Assembly: GCA_036504335.1 (NCBI GenBank)
Contig: DASXVJ010000031.1
Location: forward strand, 5,504 to 69,503
DNA: 64,000 bases
Direction: 5' to 3'
Source: Fen-183 sp036504335
GTDB taxonomy: Bacteria > Acidobacteriota > Thermoanaerobaculia > UBA5066
Positions 24,495 through 31,967 of the stretch are shown here, in pieces (within the stretch, counting starts at the first letter, position 1; the number at the start of each line of letters is the position of its first letter). The notes below the pieces were generated by a model. The model saw nothing but the letters and a program-made list of their open reading frames with translations. It had not been told where the DNA came from and made no database searches. Both the position numbers and the translations under genes were made by a program.

Positions 24495-25088
24495 GTGCGT
24501 GATGCGGCCCTTCCGGATGAGGTCGGGAATGCGCCGCAGCGGGACGAGCTCGACGGCGAGGTCCTCGCCTTCGTCGGGCATGAGGTCGCCGACGCTGCGG
24601 CAGCCCGTGGCGAGATACGTGAAGCAGCGGTTTCCCTGGATTGCGGGATTCGGGTGGACGACGCCGAGACGCCTCCACGAGCGCGCCGCGTAGCCCGTCT
24701 CCTCGCGCAGCTCGCGGCGGACGGCCGCGGCCGCGGTCTCCCCCGTCTCGACGCTTCCTCCCGGGATCTCGAGCGTCACCGAGCGCGTCCCCGCACGAAA
24801 CTGCCGGACGAGAACGACCTCGCGAGAATCCGTGAGCGCGACGACGTTCGCCCAGTCGGAGCACTCGAGGACGAAGAAGTCGTGGGGACGACCGCTGCGC
24901 GGCGAGCGCGTTCGCTCGCCGCGGACGGAAAAGACCTTGAAGTCGCCGAGCGTGCGGCTCTCGAGGAGAGGCCAGACTGAGGGTGACGTCCGAAGAGCAC
25001 CGGGGGATTTCTTAGACGGTGAAGAGGGCTGGCTCAACGTCGGCATGCGTCGACGAGCGCCGCCGCGTCCGGTGCCCCTCTTACTCAT
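24453..25088 (-). CDS. Nudix hydrolase (ADP-ribose pyrophosphatase-like)
   Basis: A 211-residue protein, or about 197 if translation begins at the ATG encoding MPTLSQ. The full Nudix box is present: GGSVETGETAAAAVRRE followed by LREETGY. The upstream pattern DWANVVALTDSREVVLVRQF and LEIPGG fit the ADP-sugar pyrophosphatase group, which cleaves ADP-ribose to AMP and ribose 5-phosphate with a divalent metal. The N-terminal 35 residues (SSPSKKSPGALRTSP) come from a dispersed element and are unlike the family, so the true start is uncertain. The NYN-LOTUS gene lies just upstream on the same strand. Confidence 0.82.
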   Translation of the reverse strand: MSKRGTGRGGARRRMPTLSQPSSPSKKSPGALRTSPSVWPLLESRTLGDFKVFSVRGERTRSPRSGRPHDFFVLECSDWANVVALTDSREVVLVRQFRAGTRSVTLEIPGGSVETGETAAAAVRRELREETGYAARSWRRLGVVHPNPAIQGNRCFTYLATGCRSVGDLMPDEGEDLAVELVPLRRIPDLIRKGRITHSLVIAAFHFLSLR

Positions 25089-25112
25089 TCAAAGAAATCT
25101 TCTTCTCGTCTT
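24991..25112. repeat. Dispersed inverted element, pair 7 (NYN-Nudix junction)
   Basis: The left arm (24991-25029) has GGGGGATTTCTTAGACGG then TGAAGAGGG. The right arm (25074-25112) has CCCCTCTTACTCA then TTCAAAGAAATCTTCTTC. About 45 bp separate them. Read on the minus strand, the element begins at the stop codon of the NYN-LOTUS gene and ends inside the Nudix coding region, so it occupies the whole gene junction and contains the annotated Nudix start. Confidence 0.65.
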
Positions 25113-26112
25113 ACTGGTTCCCGAAGCCGGTCACGATGTACGAGCCGCTCTTGGCGTCCCGCTTCAGCGTGATGACCTTGGCCTTCTCGGCGGCCTCGAG
25201 GAGCTCGGAGAACGCGCGGAACCCGTAGTAGCTCTCGTTGAACGACGGGTACTTGCGCTGCATCGTCTGCTTGACCATCGAGCCCCAGAGGACTTCCTTG
25301 TTCTCGCGCTTCAGCGCGAGCATGGAGTCGATGAGGAGCGAGAAAGCCTCGGCGGTCTTCTCGGGCAGGCCCTGCAGGGACGGCGCCTTCGTCTTCTCGC
25401 GGATGAGGTCCTCGTAGTAGAGGAACTCGTCGCAGTTGTCGATCAGGAGCTCGGACGTCGAGCCCTTCACGCCGAAGCCGAGGACCTGCTTGTTGTTCTC
25501 CTTCAGCTTCGAGACGAGCGGCGAGAAGTCCGAGTCGCCCGAGCCGATCACGAACGTCGTAATGTGGGCCTTGTTCGAAGCAAGGTCCATCGCGTCCACG
25601 ACCATCCGGATGTCGGCGGAGTTCTTGCCCGTCATGCGGTGCTGAGGGATGTCGATCAGCTCGAACGCGGCCTCGTGGAACGCGCGCTTGTACTCCAGGT
25701 ACCGGTTCCAGTCCGCGTACGCGCGCTTGTAGACGATCTTCCCCTTCTCGAGCAGGCGCGAGATGAGGAGCTTGACGTCGAACTTCGGGTGGCCGGTCTC
25801 GCGGAGGCCGATCAGCAGGTTGTCGATGTCGATGAAAAGGGCGAGGTTCTGTTCTTCGGTATTCATGGCGGAAGAAGGGGGCGGCCCGCCGACTCCCTCG
25901 CCGAAACCCGCGGGCACCCAGCCCGGGGCGAACGGCAGGGCCGCCACGGCCGGCATCGGCGCGGGCGCGGAGGGAATGGGCGAGGGCTCCGCCTCGGGAA
26001 ACGGCAGGTCGGTGGCGTCGGCGGCGGGCTTCTTGGCGGTCGTCCGGCCGCGTCCGCCTCGGCGGCGCCGCCGGACGGCGCCCGCCTTCGGGGCGGCTTC
26101 GTGTTCGGTCAC
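25111..26112 (-). CDS. NYN-domain ribonuclease-like protein with C-terminal LOTUS/OST-HTH domain
   Basis: A 333-residue protein from GTG 26112; ATG 25866 is an alternative that drops a basic, proline-rich N-terminal extension. The NYN (PIN-like, LabA/DUF88) domain shows ALFIDIDNLLIGLRETG, SADIRMVVDAMDLA and IGSGDSDFSPLVSKLKE, with the acidic residues expected for a metal-dependent RNase. The C-terminal part (AEAFSLLIDSMLALKREN to SGSYIVTG) is a winged helix of the OST-HTH/LOTUS type that binds RNA. RNA cleavage or processing is the likely role; the target is unknown. It is divergent from ygfZ, 54 bases away. Confidence 0.78.
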   Translation of the reverse strand: MTEHEAAPKAGAVRRRRRGGRGRTTAKKPAADATDLPFPEAEPSPIPSAPAPMPAVAALPFAPGWVPAGFGEGVGGPPPSSAMNTEEQNLALFIDIDNLLIGLRETGHPKFDVKLLISRLLEKGKIVYKRAYADWNRYLEYKRAFHEAAFELIDIPQHRMTGKNSADIRMVVDAMDLASNKAHITTFVIGSGDSDFSPLVSKLKENNKQVLGFGVKGSTSELLIDNCDEFLYYEDLIREKTKAPSLQGLPEKTAEAFSLLIDSMLALKRENKEVLWGSMVKQTMQRKYPSFNESYYGFRAFSELLEAAEKAKVITLKRDAKSGSYIVTGFGNQ

Positions 26113-26166
26113 GGGAAGGCATTGTCGCACGGATCGGAGGCCCGCGCCGGGTGCGACAATCGCCCC

Positions 26167-27168
26167 GTGAGCGCCGCTCCCCTCCTCTTCGACCTCGCGG
26201 ACCGCGGCACCGTCGTCCTGACCGGCAAGGACCGCGCCACGTTCCTCCACGGTCTCGTCACGAACGACGTGAAGAAGCTCTCGCCCGGGCAGGGCTGCGC
26301 GGCGGCGTTCCTGACCGCGAAGGGCAGGATGCTCGCGGAGTGCGTCGTGCTCTGCGAGGCCGAGCGTCTCGTCCTCGACACGCCGCCCGCGCTGTCGGCG
26401 ACGGTGGAGAGCCTCCTCAGGACGTACCTCGTTTTCAACGACGTGACGATCACGAACGAGACGGAGGACACGCACGTCTTCTATCTCACGGAAGAAACAG
26501 ACGGTGATGGCGCGGAAGATTTTCTTAGAAGGGTAATAGGGCCAGGCGCAGCCGCACCCACGCCGCGAGAGGCGCACGCGCACGCGCCGGCTGTATTCAC
26601 TTTCAAAGAAATCTCTTCCCCTTCTTCTTCTCTCGTCCTCGTCCGCGAGAACCGCACGGGCATCGCCGGCTGGGACCTCCGCGTCCCCTCTTCACTTTCA
26701 AAAGAAATCTTCTCTTCTCTTCAGTCCTCCGGAGCTCGCCTCTCGACAAACGACGAATTCGAGCGCCGCCGCATCGCGGCCGGCATTCCGCTCTGGGGCG
26801 CGGAGATGACGGAGGCCGTCCTGCCCGACGAAGCCGGGCTGCGCGAGCGCGGCTTCATCGCGGACAACAAGGGCTGCTACGTGGGCCAGGAGATCGTCGC
26901 GCGCATCAAGACGTACGGGCACGTGAACCGCAAGCTCGTCCGGCTGGCCGTCTCGGGCGGTGTCCCGCGGCCCGGAGAAGAGGTTTTCTTCGAAGGTGAA
27001 AAGGCCGGCAGTCTCACGAGCGTGGCGCCGGCATCGGGCGGCGGCGCAGCCGCACTCGCGTACGTGAAGAGAGAGCGCAGCGAGGTCGGCACGGCATTGA
27101 CCATCGCCTCATTCGCTGGAGGGCTCTCCGCATCCGTCGCACCCGTCGCGCCCGTGCCGCTTGCCTGA
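26167..27168 (+). CDS. ygfZ: YgfZ/GcvT-family folate-binding protein
   Basis: A 333-residue protein starting at GTG 26167. It carries the YgfZ signature KGCYVGQE with its conserved Cys, the start TVVLTGKDRATFLHGLVTNDV, and RIAAGIPLWGAEMTEAVLPDEAG. YgfZ homologues bind tetrahydrofolate and help assemble or repair certain iron-sulfur enzymes, which would suit the NifJ and radical chemistry here. Four arms of the dispersed element lie in this one gene (EDFLRRVIGP, FTFKEISSPSSS, SLSKEIFSSLQSS, EVFFEGEKAG), the highest density in the window. A four-fold Ser run results. The reading frame is intact. Confidence 0.88.
   Translation: MSAAPLLFDLADRGTVVLTGKDRATFLHGLVTNDVKKLSPGQGCAAAFLTAKGRMLAECVVLCEAERLVLDTPPALSATVESLLRTYLVFNDVTITNETEDTHVFYLTEETDGDGAEDFLRRVIGPGAAAPTPREAHAHAPAVFTFKEISSPSSSLVLVRENRTGIAGWDLRVPSSLSKEIFSSLQSSGARLSTNDEFERRRIAAGIPLWGAEMTEAVLPDEAGLRERGFIADNKGCYVGQEIVARIKTYGHVNRKLVRLAVSGGVPRPGEEVFFEGEKAGSLTSVAPASGGGAAALAYVKRERSEVGTALTIASFAGGLSASVAPVAPVPLA
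26513..26637. repeat. Dispersed inverted element, pair 8 (inside ygfZ)
   Basis: The left arm (26513-26542) is GAAGATTTTCTTAGAAGGG then TAATAGGGCC. The right arm (26594-26637) is TATTCACTTTCAAAGAAATC then TCTTCCCC and CT repeats. About 50 bp of GC-rich sequence lie between. The left arm is nearly identical to the one in the SpoU gene and is read in the same frame (EDFLRR). Confidence 0.65.
26684..27006. repeat. Two further element arms in ygfZ
   Basis: A third, right-type arm sits at 26684-26724 (CCCCTCTTCAC then TTTCAAAAGAAATCTTC and CT repeats). A left-type arm sits at 26972-27006 (GAGAAGAGGTTTTCTTCGAA then GGTGAAAAGG). They point away from each other, so this is not a normal pair. The right-type arm could pair with the left arm at 26513. 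The protein segments they encode occupy natural YgfZ positions rather than obvious insertions. Confidence 0.5.
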
Positions 27169-28084
27169 GCCCCTTCCCTCCGGGCGCCCGAGGGACTTTC
27201 GTCCCTACCTCGCGCTCCTCGCCGTCCAGCTCTGCTTCGGCAGCTTCCCCGTCTTCGGGAAGCTGGCGCTCGCGGAGACACAGCCCCTCGTTCTCGCCGC
27301 GTTCCGAGCCGTGGCGGGCGCGGCCGCGCTGACGCTGCTGGCCCGGATCCTCGATCCCGGCGGCGCGTTCGACGCGAAGGACCGCCGCACGCTCGTGATG
27401 CTCGCCCTCATCGGGATCGTCGCGAACCAGATCCTCTTCATCTTCGGCCTCTCGAAGACGACGGCCACGAACGCGACCCTCCTGACCGCGATGACGCCGA
27501 TCCTGACGCTCGCCGCCGGGTCCCTCCTCTCCGAACAGCACACGCCGCGCCGGCGCCTCCTCGGGATCCCCGTCGCCCTCGCCGGCCTCCTGTGGCTGCT
27601 GGACGTGTCCCGCCTCGATTTCGGCGACCGGACCTTCGCCGGCAACGCCCTGATCTTCACGAACTGCCTGTGCTACTCGGTCTTTCTCGTCCTCTCGCGC
27701 GACATCCTGCGGCGCCACTCGGCGATCCGGGTCACCGCGGCCGTCTTCCGGTACGCGGCGCTCCCGATCGTTCTCGTCGCAATCCCCGGTCTCCTGCGCT
27801 TCCGGCCCGCGGCCCTGACGTCCCGCGCGTGGACGGGGATCGCGGGCACCGTCGTCTTCGCGACGATCGTCGCGTACGCCCTCAACGCCTGGGGTCTCGC
27901 GCGGACGAGCCCGTCGACGGCCGCGATGTTCATGTACGTGCAGCCTCTCGTCGCCATGACGCTCGCGCGCATCGTTCTCGGCGAGTCCCCGTCGCCGCGC
28001 ACGGCGGCCGCCGCGGTGCTGATCTTCGCGGGAATCGCGCTCGCGACGTGGCCGGGCGGCCGAACGCGACCCGCTGCGCCCTGA
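27161..28084 (+). CDS. EamA/DMT-family transporter
   Basis: A 307-residue protein starting at TTG 27161, overlapping the ygfZ stop. Ten hydrophobic segments form two EamA repeats (YLALLAVQLCFGSFPVFGKL at residue 16 and NALIFTNCLCYSVFLVLSRD near 165), with the typical ends TAMTPILTLAAGSLLSEQ and YVQPLVAMTLARIVLGE. Members export or import amino acids, purines or other metabolites; the substrate cannot be inferred. The overlap suggests translation coupled to ygfZ. Confidence 0.87.
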   Translation: MPEPLPSGRPRDFRPYLALLAVQLCFGSFPVFGKLALAETQPLVLAAFRAVAGAAALTLLARILDPGGAFDAKDRRTLVMLALIGIVANQILFIFGLSKTTATNATLLTAMTPILTLAAGSLLSEQHTPRRRLLGIPVALAGLLWLLDVSRLDFGDRTFAGNALIFTNCLCYSVFLVLSRDILRRHSAIRVTAAVFRYAALPIVLVAIPGLLRFRPAALTSRAWTGIAGTVVFATIVAYALNAWGLARTSPSTAAMFMYVQPLVAMTLARIVLGESPSPRTAAAAVLIFAGIALATWPGGRTRPAAP

Positions 28085-28121
28085 TCCCCGCGCGCCTGCC
28101 GCACAGGACTGAGTCTCCGTC

Positions 28122-28150
28122 TTGACAGGCTCGGCCCTTGGCCCAAGAAT
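28122..28150 (+). promoter_or_regulatory. Likely sigma-70 promoter
   Basis: A perfect -35 box TTGACA at 28122-28127 is followed after exactly 17 bases by AAGAAT at 28145-28150 (four of six matches to TATAAT). It lies 107 bases upstream of the ATG of the large secreted protein. The 172-base gap after the EamA gene otherwise shows no gene. Confidence 0.55.
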
Positions 28151-28256
28151 GACGACGCGAGAATTCAGGAAACCGCAACAAGTCGTCTGCCCGGCAGCGC
28201 CCCGCGGCGCCCCGCCGGACAGCTTGGCCGGCGCCCGCAACTCTCGAAGGAGCCTC

Positions 28257-31200
28257 ATGAACCGACGTCCGTCCATCGTCCGGCATCTGCGCAGCGTGTC
28301 CGCCTTGTTCGTCGTTTTGCTCTCTGCCGGCGCTCCCGCCGGCCTGCTCGCCCAGATCGCGGGCCAGAACGTCAACATGGTCTCCGGGACGCAGTGGCCC
28401 GGAGGCGACCCGTTCCTCCAGCGCCAGAACGAACCCTCCCTCGACGTCTCCACGCGCTTCCCGCTCCACATCCTCGCGGGCGCGAACGACTACCGGACCG
28501 TCGACCTCCCCTTCGCGGACCAGCTGCCCTCCGAGGGGAACGCGGGCGACGCGTGGCTCGGCGTCTTCAAGTCGTTCGACGGCGGCCGCACGTGGCGGAG
28601 CGTCCTTCTCCCCGGCTATCCGCAGGACCGCTCGGCCGAGGGCCTCGCCTCCCCGCTCAAGGGCCTCGCCGCCGCGGCCGATCCGACCGTGCGCGCCGGA
28701 GCGAACGGCGTCTTCCTCTACACGGGCATCGCCTTCAACCGGGGCAACAACGCCCCCGGCGTCCTCTTCGCCGCGCGGTTCATCGACAACAACAACAAGG
28801 AATACAGCAACCCGGCTCTGGGTCGCGACCCGATCAAGTACGTCGGCACGGCCGTCGTGGACACCGGAAACGCGGGCCAGTTCCTCGACAAGCCGACCCT
28901 CGCCATCGACGTGCCACGGCCCGGGAGCGCTTCCTGCACCTTCACGACCCCGAAGGACGGCGGTGGCACGCTCACGCAGACGTTCACCGGCGGGCGGGCC
29001 TACCTCGCGTACTCGGTCTTCGTCGGCGGCACCAACAACCTGTACACGAAGCTCCTCGTCGCGTCATCCTCCGACTGCGGAGCAACGTGGGGAAACCCCG
29101 TGAAGGTGACCGAGGGCAGCCACATCAACCAGGGCGCGGCCCTCGCGATCGACCCCGTCACGGGCGCCGTCACCGTGGCATGGCGGCGCTTTGCGAACGG
29201 CAAGGATCCGAACGGGATCCTCGTCTCGCGCTCGACCGACGGCGGGAAAAAGTGGTCGAGCGAAGTCTCCGTCGTCGCGCTGCCCTCCTACGACGCGACC
29301 AAACCGTCGGCCCCGACGCTCTTCGACCAGGGCACGACCTCCGGTTCGTTCCGGACGAACGCCTACCCCGCGCTTGCCGCGGACGGCTCCGGGCGTCTCT
29401 ACCTCGCGTGGTCCCAGCGCGGCATCGGACCCAATGGAGACGCGCGCGTCGTCGTCTCGACGTCGACGAACGGCACGGCGTGGTCGGCGCCGGTCCCCGT
29501 CGACAACGGCATCGTCGTCGACGACACGAACATTCCGTTCGCCAGCCTCACGGGCCGAGGCCACCAGCTCATGCCGGCGCTGCGATTCGCCGCCGGGAAG
29601 CTCATGGTCCTCTACTACGACCTGAGGCTGGACCACACGGTCGGCCTCTTCTCACCCATCGCTCCCGCGCCCAATGCGTTCGGGCTCTTCTTCTCCGAAG
29701 TCCGCCAGCCGGCGGGCGAGCCCCTCACGGACCCGAGGGTCTTCACGCCCTTCGTCACAGACACGGGCCTCACGCTCCGCCGGCACACGCTCGACGTCCG
29801 CGTCGCGCAGGCCAGCCCGGCGGCCTCCCCCGCCTTCACGTCCGCGCGCGTGTCGCGTTACGTCTTCGGCAGCCGCCCCGGACAGAGAACGATCGAGCAG
29901 CTCCAGATCAATCCGCCGAACCTGCCGATGTTCAAGCTGGGCACCGCGCCCTTCATGGGCGACTACATCGACATCGCGGGACCGCCCCCGTTCGTCCCGA
30001 AGCCAGACGGGTCCTGGACCTACAACACGGCGCCCGCGAGCGACGCCGTCTTCCAGGCGGCTTGGACCGACAACCGCGACGTGCGCCCGCCAGCCGACGG
30101 CCACTGGGAGAACTACACGCCGGTGGGAAGCACCGGCGGGCCCAGCGTCTTCGATCCCACGCAGAAGCAGCCCCCCTGCGCCGTCGGCCAGACCGGGATG
30201 CGTAACCAGAACATCTACACGGCGAAGGTCAGCCAGGGCCTCATCGTCTCCACGCCCTCGAACGCAAAGCCCCTGACGACGGCCTTCCCGCGCATCTTCG
30301 CGACGGTCGTCCAGAACGCGACGGAGTTCACGAAGAGTTACCGGCTGACGATCGCGAACCAGCCCCCGGGAGGCCGCGCCTCGTTTCTGAGGGACGGCGC
30401 GACGCTGACCACCGTCGATGTGACGCTCGCGCCGCGCTCGAGCGCCTCCCGCCCCGTCTTCGTCACGTCCAGCGACCCCAAGGCGCCCGTAACGGTAACC
30501 GTCGCGGAGATCTCGGCACCTTCAGGGACGCCGGTGTCCGGCGGCCTGACGGGCGCCGTCGTTTTCAATCCGGACGTCTCGAATCCGGACGTCTCCAACC
30601 CCGACGTCTCGAACGTCGAGGTCTACACGCCCGACGTGTCGAATCCGGACGTGTCCAACCCGGACGTCTCCAACCCGGACGTCTCCAACCCGGACGTGTC
30701 GAATCCCGACGTGTCGAATCCCGACGTCTCCAACCCCGATGTCTCGAACATCGGCGTCGCCACGCCGGACGTGTCGAACCCGGACGTGTCGAACCCCGAC
30801 GTCTCGAATCCCGACGTTTCGAACCCGGATGTCTCGAACACGGGTCTGACCGACGCGAACTACCGGATCACGAACAACGGCAACACCTCGGCCACCTACC
30901 GGATCCGCCTCATCGGCAACCCGCCGGCGAGCGGAAAGATCCAGCTCATCCTCTCGAAGGTCTACTCGACTCCGGTCGCCGTGGGCTGCACCCTCGCCCA
31001 GCAACCGCAGAACACGCTCGTCGCGAACGTCACGCGGCCGGTCTTCACGACGGACCTCACGACGCTGGCCGACCCGGGCACGCAGAACCCCGACGTCTCC
31101 AACGCCACGATGACGCTCGCGCCGGGCGAAACCGGCCTCATCACGCTGCGCGGCAGCCTCGGCAAGGGCTCGACCGGCATCCAGAAGATGCAGGAGATCG

Positions 31201-31958
31201 TCTCGCAGAACGCTCCGGTCGTCGTCCCCCACGCGCCGCCCTCGAACGCGCCGCCGAACACGCCGCCGGTCGTCGTCGCGCCGCTCTTCATCACGACGGC
31301 CTCGCTGCCGGACGGCGTTGTCGGGCAGGCCTACTCGCAGTCGGTCGCGGCGATCGGCGGGAAGCCGGGCTACACGTTTACCCTCGCGCTGGGGACGTTG
31401 CCCGCAGGCCTCGGACTATCCACGTCGGGCGCGATCGCGGGCTCACCCCTCGGCCCAGTCGGCCTTTCGACGTTCACTGTGCAGGTTACCGACGCCTCCA
31501 CGCCTACGCCGCGCGTCGCGACGCGCGTGTTGACGATCCTCGTTAGCGCCCCGGCCTTGGTCATCGCACCCGTCGTCTCATGGGCTGGTGCAACGATCAG
31601 CAGCGTTTCGCTGAATGGCGGAGGCAACGTGTTGACGCTCCCCGGTGGCGGGTCGGTCACTATTAGCCACGCCTACACGATCGTCAATCCAGAGGGTTGC
31701 CCCACTTGCATCGATCAGATCGAAGTCGGCGTCGCGAGTGGCTTGCCGGCGTGCAGCACGGGCAACCTCATTCCGGTCACTCCGGAGTCCGGCACGGGGT
31801 CGGCCACTCTGACGGTCCCGTCCCTGCCCGGCGTCTACTACATCGGGGTCGACGTGGCGGAGGACTACTCCTGCTTCGGCGTGAACGATGGCGTTCCGTT
31901 CTGGTGGAGCGGAGCGCCGGGCCCCAGCCGCTACATCGGTGCGGTGATCGTGCCCTGA
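28257..31958 (+). CDS. Large secreted protein: sialidase-like propeller, NPDVS repeats, Ig-like domain
   Basis: A 1233-residue protein starting at ATG 28257 (GAAGGAG upstream) with a signal peptide (SVSALFVVLLSAGAPAGLLA). Residues 40-640 resemble BNR/sialidase-type propellers (VFKSFDGGRTWRSVLLPG, VSRSTDGGKKWSSEVS, VSTSTNGTAWSAPVPV). Next comes a beta domain, then residues 771-861 made almost wholly of NPDVS pentapeptides, then another beta domain with one further NPDVS. Later comes a putative Ig domain (GVVGQAYSQSVAAIGGKPGY) and a beta-rich C-terminal domain. No sialidase catalytic residues can be assigned. It is probably a surface or extracellular binding protein. Confidence 0.75.
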   Translation: MNRRPSIVRHLRSVSALFVVLLSAGAPAGLLAQIAGQNVNMVSGTQWPGGDPFLQRQNEPSLDVSTRFPLHILAGANDYRTVDLPFADQLPSEGNAGDAWLGVFKSFDGGRTWRSVLLPGYPQDRSAEGLASPLKGLAAAADPTVRAGANGVFLYTGIAFNRGNNAPGVLFAARFIDNNNKEYSNPALGRDPIKYVGTAVVDTGNAGQFLDKPTLAIDVPRPGSASCTFTTPKDGGGTLTQTFTGGRAYLAYSVFVGGTNNLYTKLLVASSSDCGATWGNPVKVTEGSHINQGAALAIDPVTGAVTVAWRRFANGKDPNGILVSRSTDGGKKWSSEVSVVALPSYDATKPSAPTLFDQGTTSGSFRTNAYPALAADGSGRLYLAWSQRGIGPNGDARVVVSTSTNGTAWSAPVPVDNGIVVDDTNIPFASLTGRGHQLMPALRFAAGKLMVLYYDLRLDHTVGLFSPIAPAPNAFGLFFSEVRQPAGEPLTDPRVFTPFVTDTGLTLRRHTLDVRVAQASPAASPAFTSARVSRYVFGSRPGQRTIEQLQINPPNLPMFKLGTAPFMGDYIDIAGPPPFVPKPDGSWTYNTAPASDAVFQAAWTDNRDVRPPADGHWENYTPVGSTGGPSVFDPTQKQPPCAVGQTGMRNQNIYTAKVSQGLIVSTPSNAKPLTTAFPRIFATVVQNATEFTKSYRLTIANQPPGGRASFLRDGATLTTVDVTLAPRSSASRPVFVTSSDPKAPVTVTVAEISAPSGTPVSGGLTGAVVFNPDVSNPDVSNPDVSNVEVYTPDVSNPDVSNPDVSNPDVSNPDVSNPDVSNPDVSNPDVSNIGVATPDVSNPDVSNPDVSNPDVSNPDVSNTGLTDANYRITNNGNTSATYRIRLIGNPPASGKIQLILSKVYSTPVAVGCTLAQQPQNTLVANVTRPVFTTDLTTLADPGTQNPDVSNATMTLAPGETGLITLRGSLGKGSTGIQKMQEIVSQNAPVVVPHAPPSNAPPNTPPVVVAPLFITTASLPDGVVGQAYSQSVAAIGGKPGYTFTLALGTLPAGLGLSTSGAIAGSPLGPVGLSTFTVQVTDASTPTPRVATRVLTILVSAPALVIAPVVSWAGATISSVSLNGGGNVLTLPGGGSVTISHAYTIVNPEGCPTCIDQIEVGVASGLPACSTGNLIPVTPESGTGSATLTVPSLPGVYYIGVDVAEDYSCFGVNDGVPFWWSGAPGPSRYIGAVIVP
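30567..30839 (+). repeat. In-frame 15-bp tandem repeat encoding NPDVS
   Basis: Sixteen PDVSN units in three blocks (3, 8 and 5) are separated by the spacers VEVYT and IGVAT. The DNA units alternate among AATCCGGACGTCTCG, AACCCGGACGTGTCG and AATCCCGACGTCTCC variants. The codons are varied at third positions, which suggests an old or selected protein repeat rather than very recent slippage. A seventeenth unit occurs alone near 31087 (TQNPDVSNATM). Confidence 0.9.
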
Positions 31959-31967
31959 GACAGGGAA

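Noticed and set aside
3809..27006. Elements as DNA uptake sequences
   Set aside because: The conserved unit is longer and more variable than known uptake words, and pairs face each other at wide spacing. A genome-wide count would be needed to revisit this.
30567..30839. Tandem repeat considered as a CRISPR array or satellite
   Set aside because: The 15-bp units have no spacers of constant length and are in frame with a protein repeat; no cas genes are near.
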